Origin: Colletotrichum lupini | Lineage: Eukaryota > Ascomycota > Sordariomycetes > Glomerellales > Glomerellaceae | Direction: 5' to 3' | NCBI RefSeq assembly: GCF_023278565.1 | Contig: NC_064676.1 | Location: 7,688,001 to 7,752,000, forward strand | Length of the DNA: 64,000 bases | Shown here: in pieces, positions 24,162-36,902 of the stretch | Position numbering within the stretch: the stretch's first letter is position 1 | How the letters are laid out: the number at the start of each line of letters is the position of its first letter | The notes under the pieces: model-generated | The model's database searches: none | The model's input: the letters and a program-made list of their open reading frames with translations, nothing else | Told to the model about the DNA's origin: nothing | Made by a program: the position numbers and the translations under genes

Positions 24162-24868
24162 CTATGCACCGGCGTCCTTGAGAGCAGCCTGCCCCTGCTT
24201 CACAATAGCATCCGTCTCATCGGCGCTCAACCCGGGAAGCGGGATCCGCTTGCCCTTGGAATCAATCGACCCGGGCGCCTTCTTGTCCTTGAGGTCGAGG
24301 CCGGTGACGATCTCGGCCGCCTCCGAGTCCGTCAGCCCGGTCGTCGGGTTGACTTTGTTGTCACCAATCGCCTCGACGCGCGGATCGCCCTTTTTCGGCG
24401 TCTTTGCGGTCTTTGTGGTCTTGGCGGTGCCGCTCCCCGACGCCTTTGCTTGTCTCGGCTCCACTGCCGCTGGAGGCAGGCTCCTCGTCTTCGTTGCTGC
24501 TGCTGCTGCTGCTGCTGCTGTCTCCTCCTCTGCCTCCTCTTCTTCCTCTGCATCTCGTGCTGTTACCGTCTCGACGCGGGAGAGACTCATGTCGTCGACG
24601 AGGGCGGGGGCGGCGGAACCTTTGAATTCGATGTCGCGGCGGTTGACGAGATCGACGGGTTGGCGGGCAGTGAGACCGTTGAGAGCGGGCTGTGTTGAGA
24701 CGTTAGCATCAGAGCGTTGTTTCGGTGTGTCAAGATCTGTCGGGTGTTGTTGCGACATGACAATAGAAAGAAGAGGAAAAAAAGAAAAAAAGAAAAAAAA
24801 GGAAAAGGAAAACATACCAGAGCCGATGCACCGCCCGATAAGGCGAGGAAGACGATTGAGAAACGCAT
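24162..24868 (-). CDS. Small secreted protein, Ala/Glu/Lys-rich, unknown function
   Basis: Two minus-strand exons, 24868-24818 and 24689-24162, flank a 128-bp intron (GTATGT donor, CACAG acceptor, long pyrimidine tract) and give 192 residues. Exon 1 encodes almost exactly a signal peptide, MRFSIVFLALSGGASA. The mature part is low-complexity: an acidic run (AEEEEEAEEE) followed directly by eight alanines from a trinucleotide repeat, then a Lys/Thr-rich basic stretch (GTAKTTKTAKTPKKGDPR). The C terminus is more ordinary, with two similar pieces: GLTDSEAAEIVTGLDLKD and GLSADETDAIVKQGQAALKD. The family is not recognised. Secretion is inferred from the signal peptide. A read-through form starting inside the intron (MSQQHPT) is possible but would lose the signal. 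Confidence 0.7.
24496..24520. repeat. Coding (GCT/AGC)8 microsatellite
   Basis: Perfect GCT run on the plus strand, read as GCA alanine codons on the minus strand. It encodes the Ala8 tract of the small secreted protein and is expected to vary in length between strains. Confidence 0.9.
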
Positions 24869-27800
24869 TTTTCTTTATTTTGTCTCGATGAGAGTGAGCG
24901 TTGTGATGTGTTGTGTTGTAAAGATCACACACGAAAAATTGATTCAAAATTTTGGCGTGGTTGAAACGACTGTCGGCTACGAGAAAATCCAAGAAACCGA
25001 GAGCAGAACAATTGATTTGCAGATTGCAAGTTTGCACAAGTGATGGTGTGTGAGAGAGTGAGTGTGAGATGATGTGTCGACACCGAACTGCTGGTGGTTT
25101 ACAAATGATACCAGGTCGTTGATGAAACGGTTCAAGTAAATCAGTGAAAAGAAGACAACCAACCAAAGAGAATGGAAGCAGAGAGCCGGTAGAGGTGGAG
25201 GGTGGGAGGGGGGTCCAAACACTTTGGGCAACACGTTCTTTGATCTGAACTATATAGTTGATTCAATGTTCGGGCATGCCATCTTAATTCCCACGCCATG
25301 CGGCGGCCATGTCGACACACCGAACACAAGAGACATCCGAAGTTGAGAGCACGAACCAATGTCCATGTGCATCTGGGCACCGGTATCATGTCAGTGGAGA
25401 AGGGGGGCCATGTTGGAGAGAAGTCTCAACCACGTACCCTTGTCAAGTCTGTCGTGCATCTGGGATTCTGGGCTGCCTTGGGGGGGCCTCTGCGATGACA
25501 TTCCACCCGAAGACAAAACCCCAAAGAGATGGGAAGCCCCAGCTGCTCCACGGATGAGACACAGGGATGATGCCGTATATCCAAAACTATGGCGAATCAA
25601 CTGGCAGGCTGAGACGGCACAAGGGGTCCTTGGAACAAGAAGGGGATTCCATAGAAGTTCCCTAGAAGGCTGGGCTGCGCGTTGGTTGAAGCACGACTCC
25701 GTGGACTACCACATCACCACGGAAAGGGTGTGTCTGCGTTGGGTTTGGATGATTTGAGTGCAGACTGTTTCGCTGGGTTGCATCAGAGCGCCTCTTTCCG
25801 GACTCTCTAGGGGGTTGGTTTCTGTCATTGTGGGCGACCAACACACCTATTTTTGCACTCTCAGACTTTCGTCTCCTGAGTCTTGACTGGTTAACTCTCT
25901 TCTCTTGGAGGGGAAGGGGAAATAGTCGGGTCTGGAAGTCTCTGGACTAACCAGCGCAGCGCAGTCCGCAGTCGCCGAACACCTGGCCTCCCACTCGTAG
26001 TCTCCAGGTCCAGAGTTCAGCACGACATGGACCGTTGACTTCTTTTCCCCCTCGTCCAAACATCGGTCCTCGCATCGAGACCGAGGCCGCGAGCGACGCA
26101 CCAACCAGCCCGACTTTTTCGGGTGGTTGAGCTTTTTGAAAGGGAGGTTTGCCGGGGGCATTCGTGGTCTTGGAGGGGCAGATTTGTCACTTTGGGCGGA
26201 GTGAAACAGCAACGCCCGACTCGACGTGCTGTGACGAACGAGGGTTCTTGTTCCGCCACACGCACATAGCATAACTTCTGTGCAATTCCCGTGAGGTGCT
26301 ATGGATGTTCCTTGACATAAATGTGCGCATCTACCGCACGAGTGCGTGTGTGCTCACCTCCCGACCATGACAAGCCTTTTTCCTCGCCTCATCTACACGA
26401 GCAAATGAGGCGGTGTTTGGGTGAATAGGGGCTATCCGAAGGCCCAGTAGGTGCGGATAGAAAAGGGTTGGCCACTTGGTGAAGAACAAAGTGTACGATA
26501 ACTCTAAATCAGAGTAGGCTCGGGCCCATTCAACGTTGGCCAGAACTGAGGGACCGGTATCCGTACAGCACACTAACACATAGTAAGTGCTGCAAGGAAC
26601 GGGTAAAGTAATAAAGAGCCCAGTGGAAGATGGGCACCGAGATAAGATTGATTGCGATCCGCCCCCAACTTCTTCTAACCCAGGCCCACCCCGGCCGACA
26701 CCGACGGTTAACTCGGCCCGGAGCCGGACAAAAGATTGCGTGCTGTACAGTAGTAGACAGATTTTGTGGCTCTGCTTTCCCCAGAGCGGGATGTTAGTGT
26801 ACTAGTGTAGGTAGTCTATTTCATTAATGCCCGTCGCGTTCCCTCCTTACGGAGTACACAGTAGTGCCGTCGAACCGTCTTTGCCGCCCTCGCGCGCTGA
26901 AAAGGTTACCTGAGACACTGCCCCGTCTTCCAAGGGTGCACGATTGTGGCAATGGGCGACGAAAGGTGCTGACGGCCTCCGTGGCAAGCAACAGACCACC
27001 CAAGTTCAACAGACCAACGGTTTGGGGGCCCGGCCTGCCGGGCTTAGCTCGGCACCATGGCAATACGGCACCAAGGGATAAAAAAACCTCACCATCTCGC
27101 ATCGTCATGCGTTGAGAGTCGCAAGAAGTGGTCACACTGCGAGCCTCCTTCGGTGGTTCGGCACTGGCGCAATTTACTTGTAACGGGAGCACGGCCTATA
27201 AGTTGCCAGATATCGGACGTGGGGCCGGTTTGCCGGGGTGCCGGGGCCGCCTCTACTCACTCCCAGACTCTCCAAGGCCCCAGGTTCAAAGGCCAGACTT
27301 AACATGGCTCAACCGCCGGCATGGAATCTTCTCATAACGTCCAGAAGAGGGAATTCAACGAGGGGGGCTTGTCCCAAAAGAGCTCGCTTTCGTTGATGGG
27401 CCATGGTAGTGTCTCATATCCTAGTAGCAGATCGCATATTTTCAGCTCGAATCCCACCGCTTACGAGCAACTCTCTCACGTGGGCTTCCTATTCGATAGT
27501 GCGGACCTTGGCATCTAGATTGAGGCCTATGATTCATCAACTCGGTCTTTCTCTACTGCCGATATCTTGTGATGCTGGGAGACGTCCGGCACTCATAGTC
27601 AACGCGGCAACTCCACCACATCTGTGACACGGAACTTATCAATCAAATAGCTCGAGAGAATGAGAGAGATTAATGGATCGCTGCACTTTCAGTAGTAGAC
27701 GCAAACTCGAATCCTCTTACGGACATGATGAGCAGCGAGGGCCAGGTCGACTGATTGCCGCCTTTCATGCGCATCGACAGACGCTGTTGACTAGAACTTG

Positions 27801-28645
27801 CACTTAAATAAAAAGACTGTTTGCAGGAGTCTAATCTGAAGCCTTTCCATATTTGGCAGGCAATGACCAGGACCCACGGATAAGTCTTGGTCACATCTGC
27901 AAACTCTCATTCGGATGTTGCAAGATCCCCCAGTTTTACGGACCTGATTGTGATGAGTTTACCTTCCTACAGAGGTCTACGTATACAACATAGCCTAAGT
28001 AATGCGTGAAAAAACATGTAATAAACTCAAATTTATGAGTAACATCGGGACAAGCCGTCCGGCTTGGTAAAGAATAAGCCACAAGTGTACTAAATGCTAC
28101 TACCATCCTACAAGTGAACCCTCCCGACAATGGTCCACGAAATAGCAGGGTCCCGCGGCTCAAGAAACCCCAAAATATTGCGTAGAACGAAAGATGCAAA
28201 AAGTTCTCTTCTAGTTTTCATTTTTATATGAGTTAGAGTCAATCTGCTAGCATGAACTTCTAGCATGAGTTGAATAGTGTGATGATTCAACCGTTGTTCG
28301 GGGACGTAGATCGAGGGATCCGCTCAATCGGGGACTTAGGGGATAATAGAGCCAAGCATCGCCTAGGTAAGCGGCCAATGTTCTACAACCCGGACTCCGT
28401 AGTAAATCATACTTTCTCTTCCCTTATATATAAGAGAGGTGCTTGATCGATCTTAGAGTTTTGTCCGCGGAAAACGGGTGCTACCTAGACGAGACACAAA
28501 CATCACAACAATCACGAGTCTCTAGCATCACACAAGAACAGCTCATCTTGTTTGCCTGCTAGGTGGCTATAGAACAGGCATCAAATCTCTGGTTGACGCC
28601 ACAAAGTCGAAAACACCCGCTGACCGTCCCTACGCTACTCCAAGA
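24869..28645. other. Long intergenic region, no gene seen
   Basis: About 3.8 kb of ordinary-composition DNA without RIP. Open frames are all below about 145 codons, overlap on several frames and carry no recognisable motif. Coding exons joined by introns could be hidden here, but I could not find a convincing set. The segment from about 28410 to 28645 is the promoter and leader of the next gene. Confidence 0.5.
28424..28434 (+). promoter_or_regulatory. TATA box of the SnoaL-like gene
   Basis: TTATATATAAG lies about 215 bp upstream of the ATG at 28646, in GC-normal sequence, and is the only strong TATA motif in the preceding few hundred bases. Confidence 0.5.
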
Positions 28646-29032
28646 ATGCGGTACCAAGAGTACCTGGAGGCGTACAACAGCCCCAATGAAAGCGCCAAAT
28701 CACACTTTTACGCCGAGGACTGCCAATTCCAGTTCCGCGACTTGAAATTATCTGGAAGGAAACCAATCATGGCCATGTTCGCCAAGGGTCACATTGGCGT
28801 CAAAGAAGAGCTGCGACCTATTCATGTGCTGGAAACCGATACACATATTTTGGCTGAGCTGGATGCGTGCTTCATGCCCTTTGAAGACACACCGGATAAC
28901 TTGATCTACCCATTTAAGAAACTCCAGCCGGTTTCCTTTCGATTCTTCGCTTCGTACGAGATACGCGACAATCAGATACACTCATTCCGGCTGGCGCACT
29001 GGCCTCAGCCGACGGCTATCGAGCCGTTCTGA
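28646..29032 (+). CDS. SnoaL/NTF2-like small protein
   Basis: Single exon, 128 residues, starting MRYQEYLEAYNS. The pattern is that of NTF2-fold or SnoaL-like proteins: an N-terminal helix (YQEYLEAYNSPN), then FYAEDCQFQFRDLKLSGR with the usual 'harm or treatment' loop, a helix (KPIMAMFAKGHIGV) and beta strands including LRPIHVLETDTHILAELDA and FRFFASYEIRDNQIHSFRLA. The fold occurs in polyketide cyclases, dehydratases and isomerases and in many proteins of unknown role. No catalytic residue was assigned. There is no signal peptide. The gene sits 0.8 kb from a RIPed retrotransposon and has no biosynthetic partner nearby in this window. Confidence 0.7.
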   Translation: MRYQEYLEAYNSPNESAKSHFYAEDCQFQFRDLKLSGRKPIMAMFAKGHIGVKEELRPIHVLETDTHILAELDACFMPFEDTPDNLIYPFKKLQPVSFRFFASYEIRDNQIHSFRLAHWPQPTAIEPF

Positions 29033-29835
29033 ATAGATGCGGCACATATTCGTCGGTAGAACTGCTTGCTGAGAAAAACCAAGCAGTGCTCGCTAGTTCC
29101 CGGATTGGGCCATACTTCAAAACGAGAAGGGTGTTGAGTATTAGCTCTAACATGAAGCCACAAATTATAACTACGTTGGTTGAGAGATTGCGGTAACATC
29201 AAGTCCAGGTCGCACGCGTGGAGTGGAGTTACGATGACAACGCCTCATTTGTGGACACCCCGTGTGATAGTATATCACGCAAACTAGACTCCGTACGTCC
29301 AAGTCCAACATGAGCGTAGAACGGACGTCATGAGGGGTAGTGAAGCGGTCGGGTGAATTTAAATTGCCAACCTTCATCACATCCTGTATCATACACTTAC
29401 CCAAGCGTGTTATGCACTGGCGGCCGGCTTCCATAAGTGAGCGTCGGCAGGAAAGCCTCAATTCCAATGTATATTGATCAGCATTAAGATGTAAGCTATC
29501 TAATACTAAATCGGAAGATCAGGCGCCGATCACCTGTAGAGGCTTGAATAACCTTGTCAGGGAGTTCGTGAGTGAGGTTTGAATGTCTTAGACTTAAAAC
29601 CGGAAGTTCTGACATTGCAGTGATTGCCTACTCTTGGCCAGAGCCACTCAGCAAAATGCCAAGGCTCAGCTGAGTTCAACGTTCCGAAAAGCGAACGTGC
29701 CACACAGATTGCTTTAGTGGACAAAAGGGGCGCACCGCTAATCACGCTCTATATCCGTCTCTAGATACCGTTCTCCCTCTCTTGGAAGCCTTGTCATGGA
29801 ATTTAAAGCGTCATAGCTTAGCATTCTTTAAAGTA
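29033..29835. other. Intergenic region up to retrotransposon boundary
   Basis: Ordinary-composition DNA with no recognised gene, ending at the target-site copy of the Copia element. No RIP signature is visible left of 29836. Confidence 0.6.
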
Positions 29836-29840
29836 GATTA
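29836..29840. repeat. Target site duplication GATTA, left copy
   Basis: Five bases immediately left of the first LTR, identical to 38257-38261 immediately right of the second LTR. Confidence 0.9.
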
Positions 29841-30017
29841 TGTCACAAGTTATAGCACGCAGCAATGGGCATACGGAGTATAGTAAAAGTAGCTTAACTA
29901 TTAAAATAGAAATAAACAAAAGGAAAAGGTCTATATATATAATATCTAAAATAAATACGTAATTTAGTATATAACGGGCACTTTATAAAGTATAATTACT
30001 ATCCCTATTACGTAATA
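29841..30017 (-). repeat. Left LTR of Copia element 1 (177 bp)
   Basis: Same length as the right LTR. The outer half still contains CA and TG dinucleotides (AGCAATGGGCATACGGAG), whereas the inner half is almost fully converted to TA-rich sequence. Confidence 0.9.
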
Positions 30018-30601
30018 TACCCCCTAATTACTACTACTAGGGAGCTATTATACTTAAAATAGAATCTTTAAATACCTTTATAAAGGCCTAATTTAGTTAA
30101 ATATAAATAAATAAAAAATAAGCGCAAGGGATATACGTCTTTTAAACCGCGTTTATTATAAATATATCTTTTTATTTAAAATAAATAGAATCCTAACTTA
30201 AAATAATACGTATTTTATTATTTCTAGTATATAAATTACTAAGGGCGAGGCTACTTAGCTACCTTATATATATTTAAATTCTTATAACATTACTTAGCTA
30301 TTATTTTTTTTCTTTTTTTTAACTTTTTATAATTATTATAAATACCCCCGTTTATTACGCGCGCGCGCTTACGCTATTAAATCGTTTACTAATTTTATTT
30401 TAAATATAAATATCTAATATATTTAGAAATAATAATAAGTTTTACGTAATTTTTATAATACTTTTTATATATATATTATATAATTTACTAAGAGTTTAAA
30501 TAAGTAATAATATTAACGAGCCTTTTTAAGTCGTTACCCTCCCTTATAACTTTTTATTTACTTATTAAAGCCTAGTTATTAAGCTCTTTTTCCCTAATTA
30601 A

Positions 30602-30838
30602 AAAGATATTAAAGCTATTAATCGAGATACCGAGGACTTTATTAAGTTCGAGGCTCTCCTTAGCGGCCGTAATAAGGGTAATAATAAAGTAAATAGTAAT
30701 AATAAAAGCTTTAATAGGCTTTTATTTATCCCCCCCTCGGAGTCTAAAAATAAAAATAAAATTAGTTTAAATAATAAACCCTCTAAAAAGGGTATATTAT
30801 ATACTTATTATTTTAGGAGTTTATATTTAATATTATTT
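30602..30838 (+). pseudogene. Degraded plus-strand open frame inside Copia element 1
   Basis: A stop-free run of 79 codons occurs here in DNA where TAA is extremely frequent. It lies on the strand opposite to the element's reverse transcriptase. The frame includes TEDFIKFEALLSGR, LLFIPPSES and KKGILYTYYFRS, and continues beyond its first TAA with further in-frame TAA and TAG that could be RIPed Gln or Trp codons. It could be an antisense accessory frame of the element, part of a nested element, or chance. The family is not recognised. Confidence 0.35.
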
Positions 30839-32445
30839 TAAAGTTTAAAAAATATAAAACTAGCTCTTTTTAAAAAAGTAATAAGAAATTAAAAAGAACG
30901 TTAAGAAGCTAAAGTACCCCCCGTAATAAGTATAGTTCTTTTTATTATTTTAGGCTTATTTAATGTATACTTAGTTCTTAAAAAGCTTAAGAGAGAGGTT
31001 TTTAAAAAATAGGAGATTTAATACTTATTTTATTTTAAAATAGCTTTTTAATATACCGACCCTAAGGATAGTAGTTATTATTTTATAAGAAGTAGTAGCT
31101 AATATATATATTATTTTAATAGCTATTTAGCTAAAGGGTATATTAATATACTAATTATTTTGCGGCTAATAGCCTAGGCTTTTACCGAGGCTATTATAAA
31201 TAGTACTCCCTTTTTTATAAATATATTATTTTTATTATTATTAAAAAGCGCACTTTTAATTATAGTTTTAGTAAAATATTACTAAGCTCCGTAATATTAT
31301 TTATTAAATATATAATAACTAGAGGATATACGAGAACTATATTAACTTCTATATAAAGGACTTTTTTAATACGTACTCCCGGTCCTCTCTTACGCTTATT
31401 ATAATTATTTATAATTAACTTTTTATTACGCTACTTATTTTTATATCTTAAGTTATTAACTTAATAGTTATTTTAGTTCTTATACCCCCTATTACCCTTA
31501 TTATTCTTAGTTTTATAAACTTTAAAATACGTAAAATATATTTCTTAATACGTATATTAACTCTCTTTTTTAGTAACGCTATACTCTTAGCAATTACGTA
31601 CTTTATAAATTAGGAGTTTAAATAATAAATATAAGCCCGGGTCTTATTTTTATATATATATACCTTACGGGGTAAGGTTATTTTAGGAATTTAGGCCTTT
31701 AGGCTATAAAAGGTTTTTATTTAATTTATTTTAAGCCTCTAGGTTATATTCTAAGTTCTATTTATGGTTTATTTTTAAGTATTAAGTTTTTCTTAGCGTA
31801 GCTTAAATTAATTATTTTTAATTATTTTAGCTATTTATAATAGTTTTTTACGTATTATAAAAGTTAAGAAGTATATAGAAATATTCGAACTTAGCTTATA
31901 AAAAGTTTTAATAAGTCTATTTACTAATATATTTTCTATTAATATATAAGTAACTTCGAAGCTACTTTTAGCGTGCTCTTATTTTAGTTATATATTTTAT
32001 ATATTAATATAGTAAAGTTAAGTAGCTATTTTTTTCTTTTTCTTATAACGAGTCGAATCGTTTACTAATTATTATAATTAACTAACTATACTTTTTCTAA
32101 GTTAAGGGTAATATCTTTAAAAAGGCGGTTTAGAACTATAGTTTTTTTTATAGTTTTTTTAAAATAAAAAAGCTTAGTTTTAGTAATTAACGTTATAACC
32201 GTTACTTAGCGTACTAATTTCTATTAAATTAGGCTATTAAAAAGGAATATTATATACTTTTAAGATAATCGTTATATTACTTCGTTATTTATAAAGCTAG
32301 TATTTCTAATTAAAAATAATAATTACGTACTTAGTATATTATTATAATAAAACATAAGATATCTCGTTATATAAAAATATTAAATATAGTAATTAATTAC
32401 TTTAATATAAGTTATACTTAGGTTAGTTAAGAACTATAATAATTA

Positions 32446-32814
32446 TAAGTAAGTAAAAGTAACGTCTAGTTTAATTATAATAGCTATATAAAGTATACTC
32501 CTAACTTTCTCTTAATAGCTCTTTATTTCCTTTTTTATTACTTACCCCTCGTTTAGTTTAAACTCTTCTTAAAGAAAAGGGGTAGCTAAATATAGTAAAT
32601 TTATAAAGTTAAAGCGCTTAGTAACTCGCTTAATATATACGTTATAAATAAGGTAAACTTTATAAGTAATACGGTTTTATAAAATCCGTATTTTAAAAAA
32701 GTAATTAATTAGTTTATTCTCCTTAAAGTTAATATATTCTTTTATATTATTAACAATCCCTTAAGCTACTTTTTAATTATCTTAATAATATAAAATAATA
32801 AAGTTATTAATATA
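32446..32814 (-). pseudogene. Copia reverse transcriptase remnant
   Basis: One frame on the minus strand runs from a mutated YxDD motif (Y-I-N-N-F at 32814-32800, both Asp codons now Asn by G-to-A change) to the Copia-typical block with EKVRSILY and KLDVTFTYL at about 32511-32446. Between them are in-frame TAA and TAG codons. The pattern is that of a RIP-killed polymerase domain. Confidence 0.85.
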
Positions 32815-35800
32815 GAATATTAGTATTACTTTCTTATTTACGGTTTAGTAAATATAGATCTCTTTATAACTATATATTATATTTATATTATAAAGTATAA
32901 AAATAAAAGTTTAAAACTAGAGAATTAGCAAGTCTCGGAGGTTATATAGAGCGCGTTAAAGCTTATTTATTTTATTAATAACCTTATATCCCTCTAAGAG
33001 TTTAATAATTATTAGCTTATTACTTTTAAAAAGCGTATTAAAAAATATATTAATAGTATTATACTAATCTACTTTAAGGTCGAATTAAGTAGTTATTATT
33101 ATTATAAGCCTAAAGGCTTTTATAATAAGCGTCGAAGTATACGTATTTTATAAGAAGTTAAGTAGTTATATATCCCCTCTTATATATATATATACTTTTA
33201 TTTTATTAACCTCGTTATTAATATTATATTTATAAATATATATCTATTTCAATAAAAATAGGATCCCTTATTTAAGATTATGGTTAATCTCTTCTTATAT
33301 ACTAATATCCCTTAGCTTTTTCATTTTTATATTTATAATATCCCTAAGTAGCTTTTATAATTATAATAAGAGATATTTAATATTACTAAACTTTTTTAAT
33401 AAGCTTTAGAAATTAACTTTAATAAGTCGTAGTTTTTAAACTCCTTTAGAGCGCTCTAAGTAGGTCTTATAAACTACTCTTTTTACTACTTAATAAAATA
33501 TTATATATCTTATACTACTTTCTTTTATAGCTTTTTACTAATTAAATAAAAAAATAAAAAAAAAGTAGTTTTAAAAACGGTTATAATAATCGCTATTTTT
33601 TATATTTAAATATAAGAGCGTTATAAAAATATTATTATCGAAGCGTTATAAAAGTCTATGGGCCCGGTTTAAATATTTAGGACCTAATAAAGCTTTATTT
33701 AGTACTTAATAAGGCAGTTCTTATAAGCTTTATTTTTATATAATAATAGAGGTTTATTATAAGGGTTCTTTATTAATATTAACTTTAGTATTAAGAATTA
33801 CCTTTTTATAATTAGTACCTTATTTATTACGTACTCTAGCGTTTTATTAAGAGCTATTAAAAATTAAAAGTTTAAGAACTTTTATAATATATATAAGCGC
33901 TTATAAAGAGGACTATAGACTACGTAGAGCCGTTTATAACTTAATTACTATATCTCCTTCCTTACTCCTACCCCTAAGCTCGCATAAGGGGGTTATTTTA
34001 AAAGTTAATAATAATAATAAAACTATATTAGCCTCTTTAGCCTTATTTACTATACCCTAGAGTACGTCTATTAGTTACTTAGCGTCCTAAATAATTAAAA
34101 TTTAATAATAATACTATTTTTAATTATAACATTATTTTAAATACTAGTATTTTTAAAGTCTAAATCTACTTCCCTAAGTACTCGAACTAACTTATTATTA
34201 ATATTAAAGAGTTTTTATATTTTTTAAATTATTAAATTTACTTACTCGCTTATAATAGCTTACTCTTTATATATAGAATTATAAAAAACTTCTTTATTAA
34301 ACTTAATATTTTTTATAATAAATACCTACTTAAGCGTAGGTACTTAGACCTTATATAAGTTATATATTTTTAGTATATATTTAACTAAGTATTTTATATA
34401 CTTATAGGGAAGTATTTTAAACTCTTTTTAATATATACCCTTCTTACGATCTTTATAAAGAGGGTATACTTAGTAACTATATATATAGAAGTTATTAAAA
34501 TACGGAGTAACTAGTTTAAAATCTTATACTTAGTAACCCGTTTATTACTAACGTTAATACTATTTTTATTAGTTAATTTCTATTATAATAAGTAAATCTT
34601 TTTTATTAACTTCTCGTAAGGTAATATTATAAATAAAGATTATTATTAGTACTATTTCGTTTTATAAATTTATAAGGAGGTTCGTAAAAAGGTATATTTT
34701 ATAAGCTTTAGTAATTATAAATTAACTTACTTTTTCAATATTACTTACGGGTTCTTTTATATATAGAAATAAAAGTTCTATTTTAATTCTTAGTTTATTA
34801 TACTACGTTTTATATATATATTTAATATTTATAATTAGGAGAGCGGTCTTATTATTATTTCTAAAAAAGTAAATTAAAGTCCTTTTTTAATAATAAATCG
34901 CTACCTCGAGGCTCTATAGTATAAAAAGTACTTCCTCTTCTATTTTAATTTTTAAAAAGAACCCCCTAAGCTACTTATTATATTTATTAAAAGCTATAAA
35001 TATATATTATTATTTACTAAAAAATAGTTCGAAGTAGAAGAGATCTTAATATATATAGTATTATAGTTATAAAGCTCTTCTTAAGGGTAGTCCTCTTAAA
35101 ACTACTATCTTAGCTTTAAATAATATATATACTTTATATTTAACTTATAATAGAGGTTTAATACGTATACTTCGAGTTTTATATAATAATTAATAAAGAG
35201 TATTAGGTCTAAAATAACCTATTTTAAAGTACTAAAAGAGCGCACTATTAAACCTCTTATAAATACGTTAATATAAATAATAGAATTTTCTACAACTAAT
35301 TAATAATATAATATTAACTAAGCTCTATAAGATATACTTAAGGTTTATAAAAGAAGGATAGGATTAGAAAAGCTTATATTTAAAAAAAACTAAATTATTT
35401 TTTTAAATAAGCTACTTTTTAATAATACTCTTATAAAGCGTTCCTTATTATAAAATATAATCTAGACCGTAGTACTAAAATACGCTTTTATTTAGTAAAA
35501 TCTCTAAAACTATATTAATATAAAATCCCTTAATATAAGCAACGTTTTAGAGCTTTAAATTATAAGTTCCCTTTCTTTTAGGTCTATTTAGGACGCCCTT
35601 TATAATATAAATACTACGTATAGTAATAAGTAATATAATAGTTTTTAGTTTAATATAGTTTTTATTACTTAATAATATACAACTCTTAGGTTTAAATAAG
35701 CTCTTATTATTAACTAAATATATTATTCTATAGCTATTTATTATTATATTTTAAAAAGGGGGTAAGCGCTATTTATAAAAGTATTAAAAGTTATATTTAT

Positions 35801-36416
35801 TTTTAAGTCCTAATTTTTTATAAGTATAATAACTATATAGCCCTCGTCTTAGTTTATTAATAAGCTCGCTATAAGTTAGTTAAAAGATCTTTTTAAAAAC
35901 CTAGGTTTCTTAGGGGTTCTATTATTCCCTAGCTAACTAGCTTTCTTAAGCTTATTATAAAATAATTTCTATTTATTTAATTTAATAATAGTAAGGACTT
36001 TTTTTATATAGCTCTTTAGTATTTATATTAATAACTTATTAACATTTCAGCTTATAAATACTTATTTTAATTTTTAATATATTATAAGGCGCTATAAGTA
36101 TATATAATTATAAGGGTATATAATATTACCCTTATTATTTACGTTATTAATTAAGTTAGAGCGTTTAATAAAAGTAAAATAAGCCCCTCCTTAATTTAAA
36201 AGTCGTTTAGTATATACGTCCTAGGTTATTAAGCTAAATATATATATAATCTCCTCAAGGGTCCTCGTATACGTTCTAAAAACTATTAATTTACTAAAGG
36301 TTTTATATATACGTTAGCCTTATATAGGGTTAAGTCTAAACTTAATTATAATTAAGAAGTTAAGTATAGCGATTTTTTTATTAATTTTTCTAGCACGTAT
36401 AGCTTTAACGAGGTAA

Positions 36417-36902
36417 TGCGGGATATTCTTATAAAGAATATAAAAAGTGAATATTCATATAGAAACAAGAATATATGAATATAGGGGATATAAGCGTATA
36501 TAAAAGAGGTTTTTGTAGTAAAGAGAGTAATATAGTTGAATTACTATATGAGAAGTTGCTTGCTTAACGAAAGGTCTAGGTAGGCAAATACACGCCTACA
36601 TATAGGCATAAAAACCTCCTACTAGAATGTTCCATTGCTTATTAATTATGATATAATTAATAAGCGTATACGTAAGTGAATGCGTAATCGTAGTACGTAA
36701 TTCCGCCTCGAGTAAATTCCAGATTATTCAGTTACCTTCCAGTACTTTCCATTGCTCACGTAAGCTTATATAAGCAGTATTGCTTACATAATCAATACCT
36801 ATAATAATCTACAGAAATCGTAGATTAATATGGTATATAGTTTGCTTACGTAATATTGATAATAAGGCGAATAATAAGGTAAACAAAGTTACCTTCGTAA
36901 CA
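36417..36902 (+). repeat. Nested solo-LTR-like insertion, little or no RIP
   Basis: A 486-bp island within the RIPed Copia element has normal CA and TG content. It begins TGCGGGATATTC and ends CTTCGTAACA, so it has TG...CA ends. A TATATAAAAG box lies at 36497-36506, as expected for an LTR promoter. Repeated CTTACGTAA or CTTACATAA motifs occur in its second half. No 5-bp target duplication was found (GGTAA left, ATTTT right), so the boundaries or the solo-LTR reading remain uncertain. Confidence 0.6.

Noticed and set aside
25847..26272. Minus-strand frame of 141 codons in the long intergenic region
   Set aside because: The composition is not protein-like: Ser/Arg/Pro-rich, shifted copies open in other frames, no motif.
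28563..28745. Short frame overlapping the start of the SnoaL-like gene
   Set aside because: Different frame, no motif. The 128-residue frame from 28646 matches the NTF2 fold.
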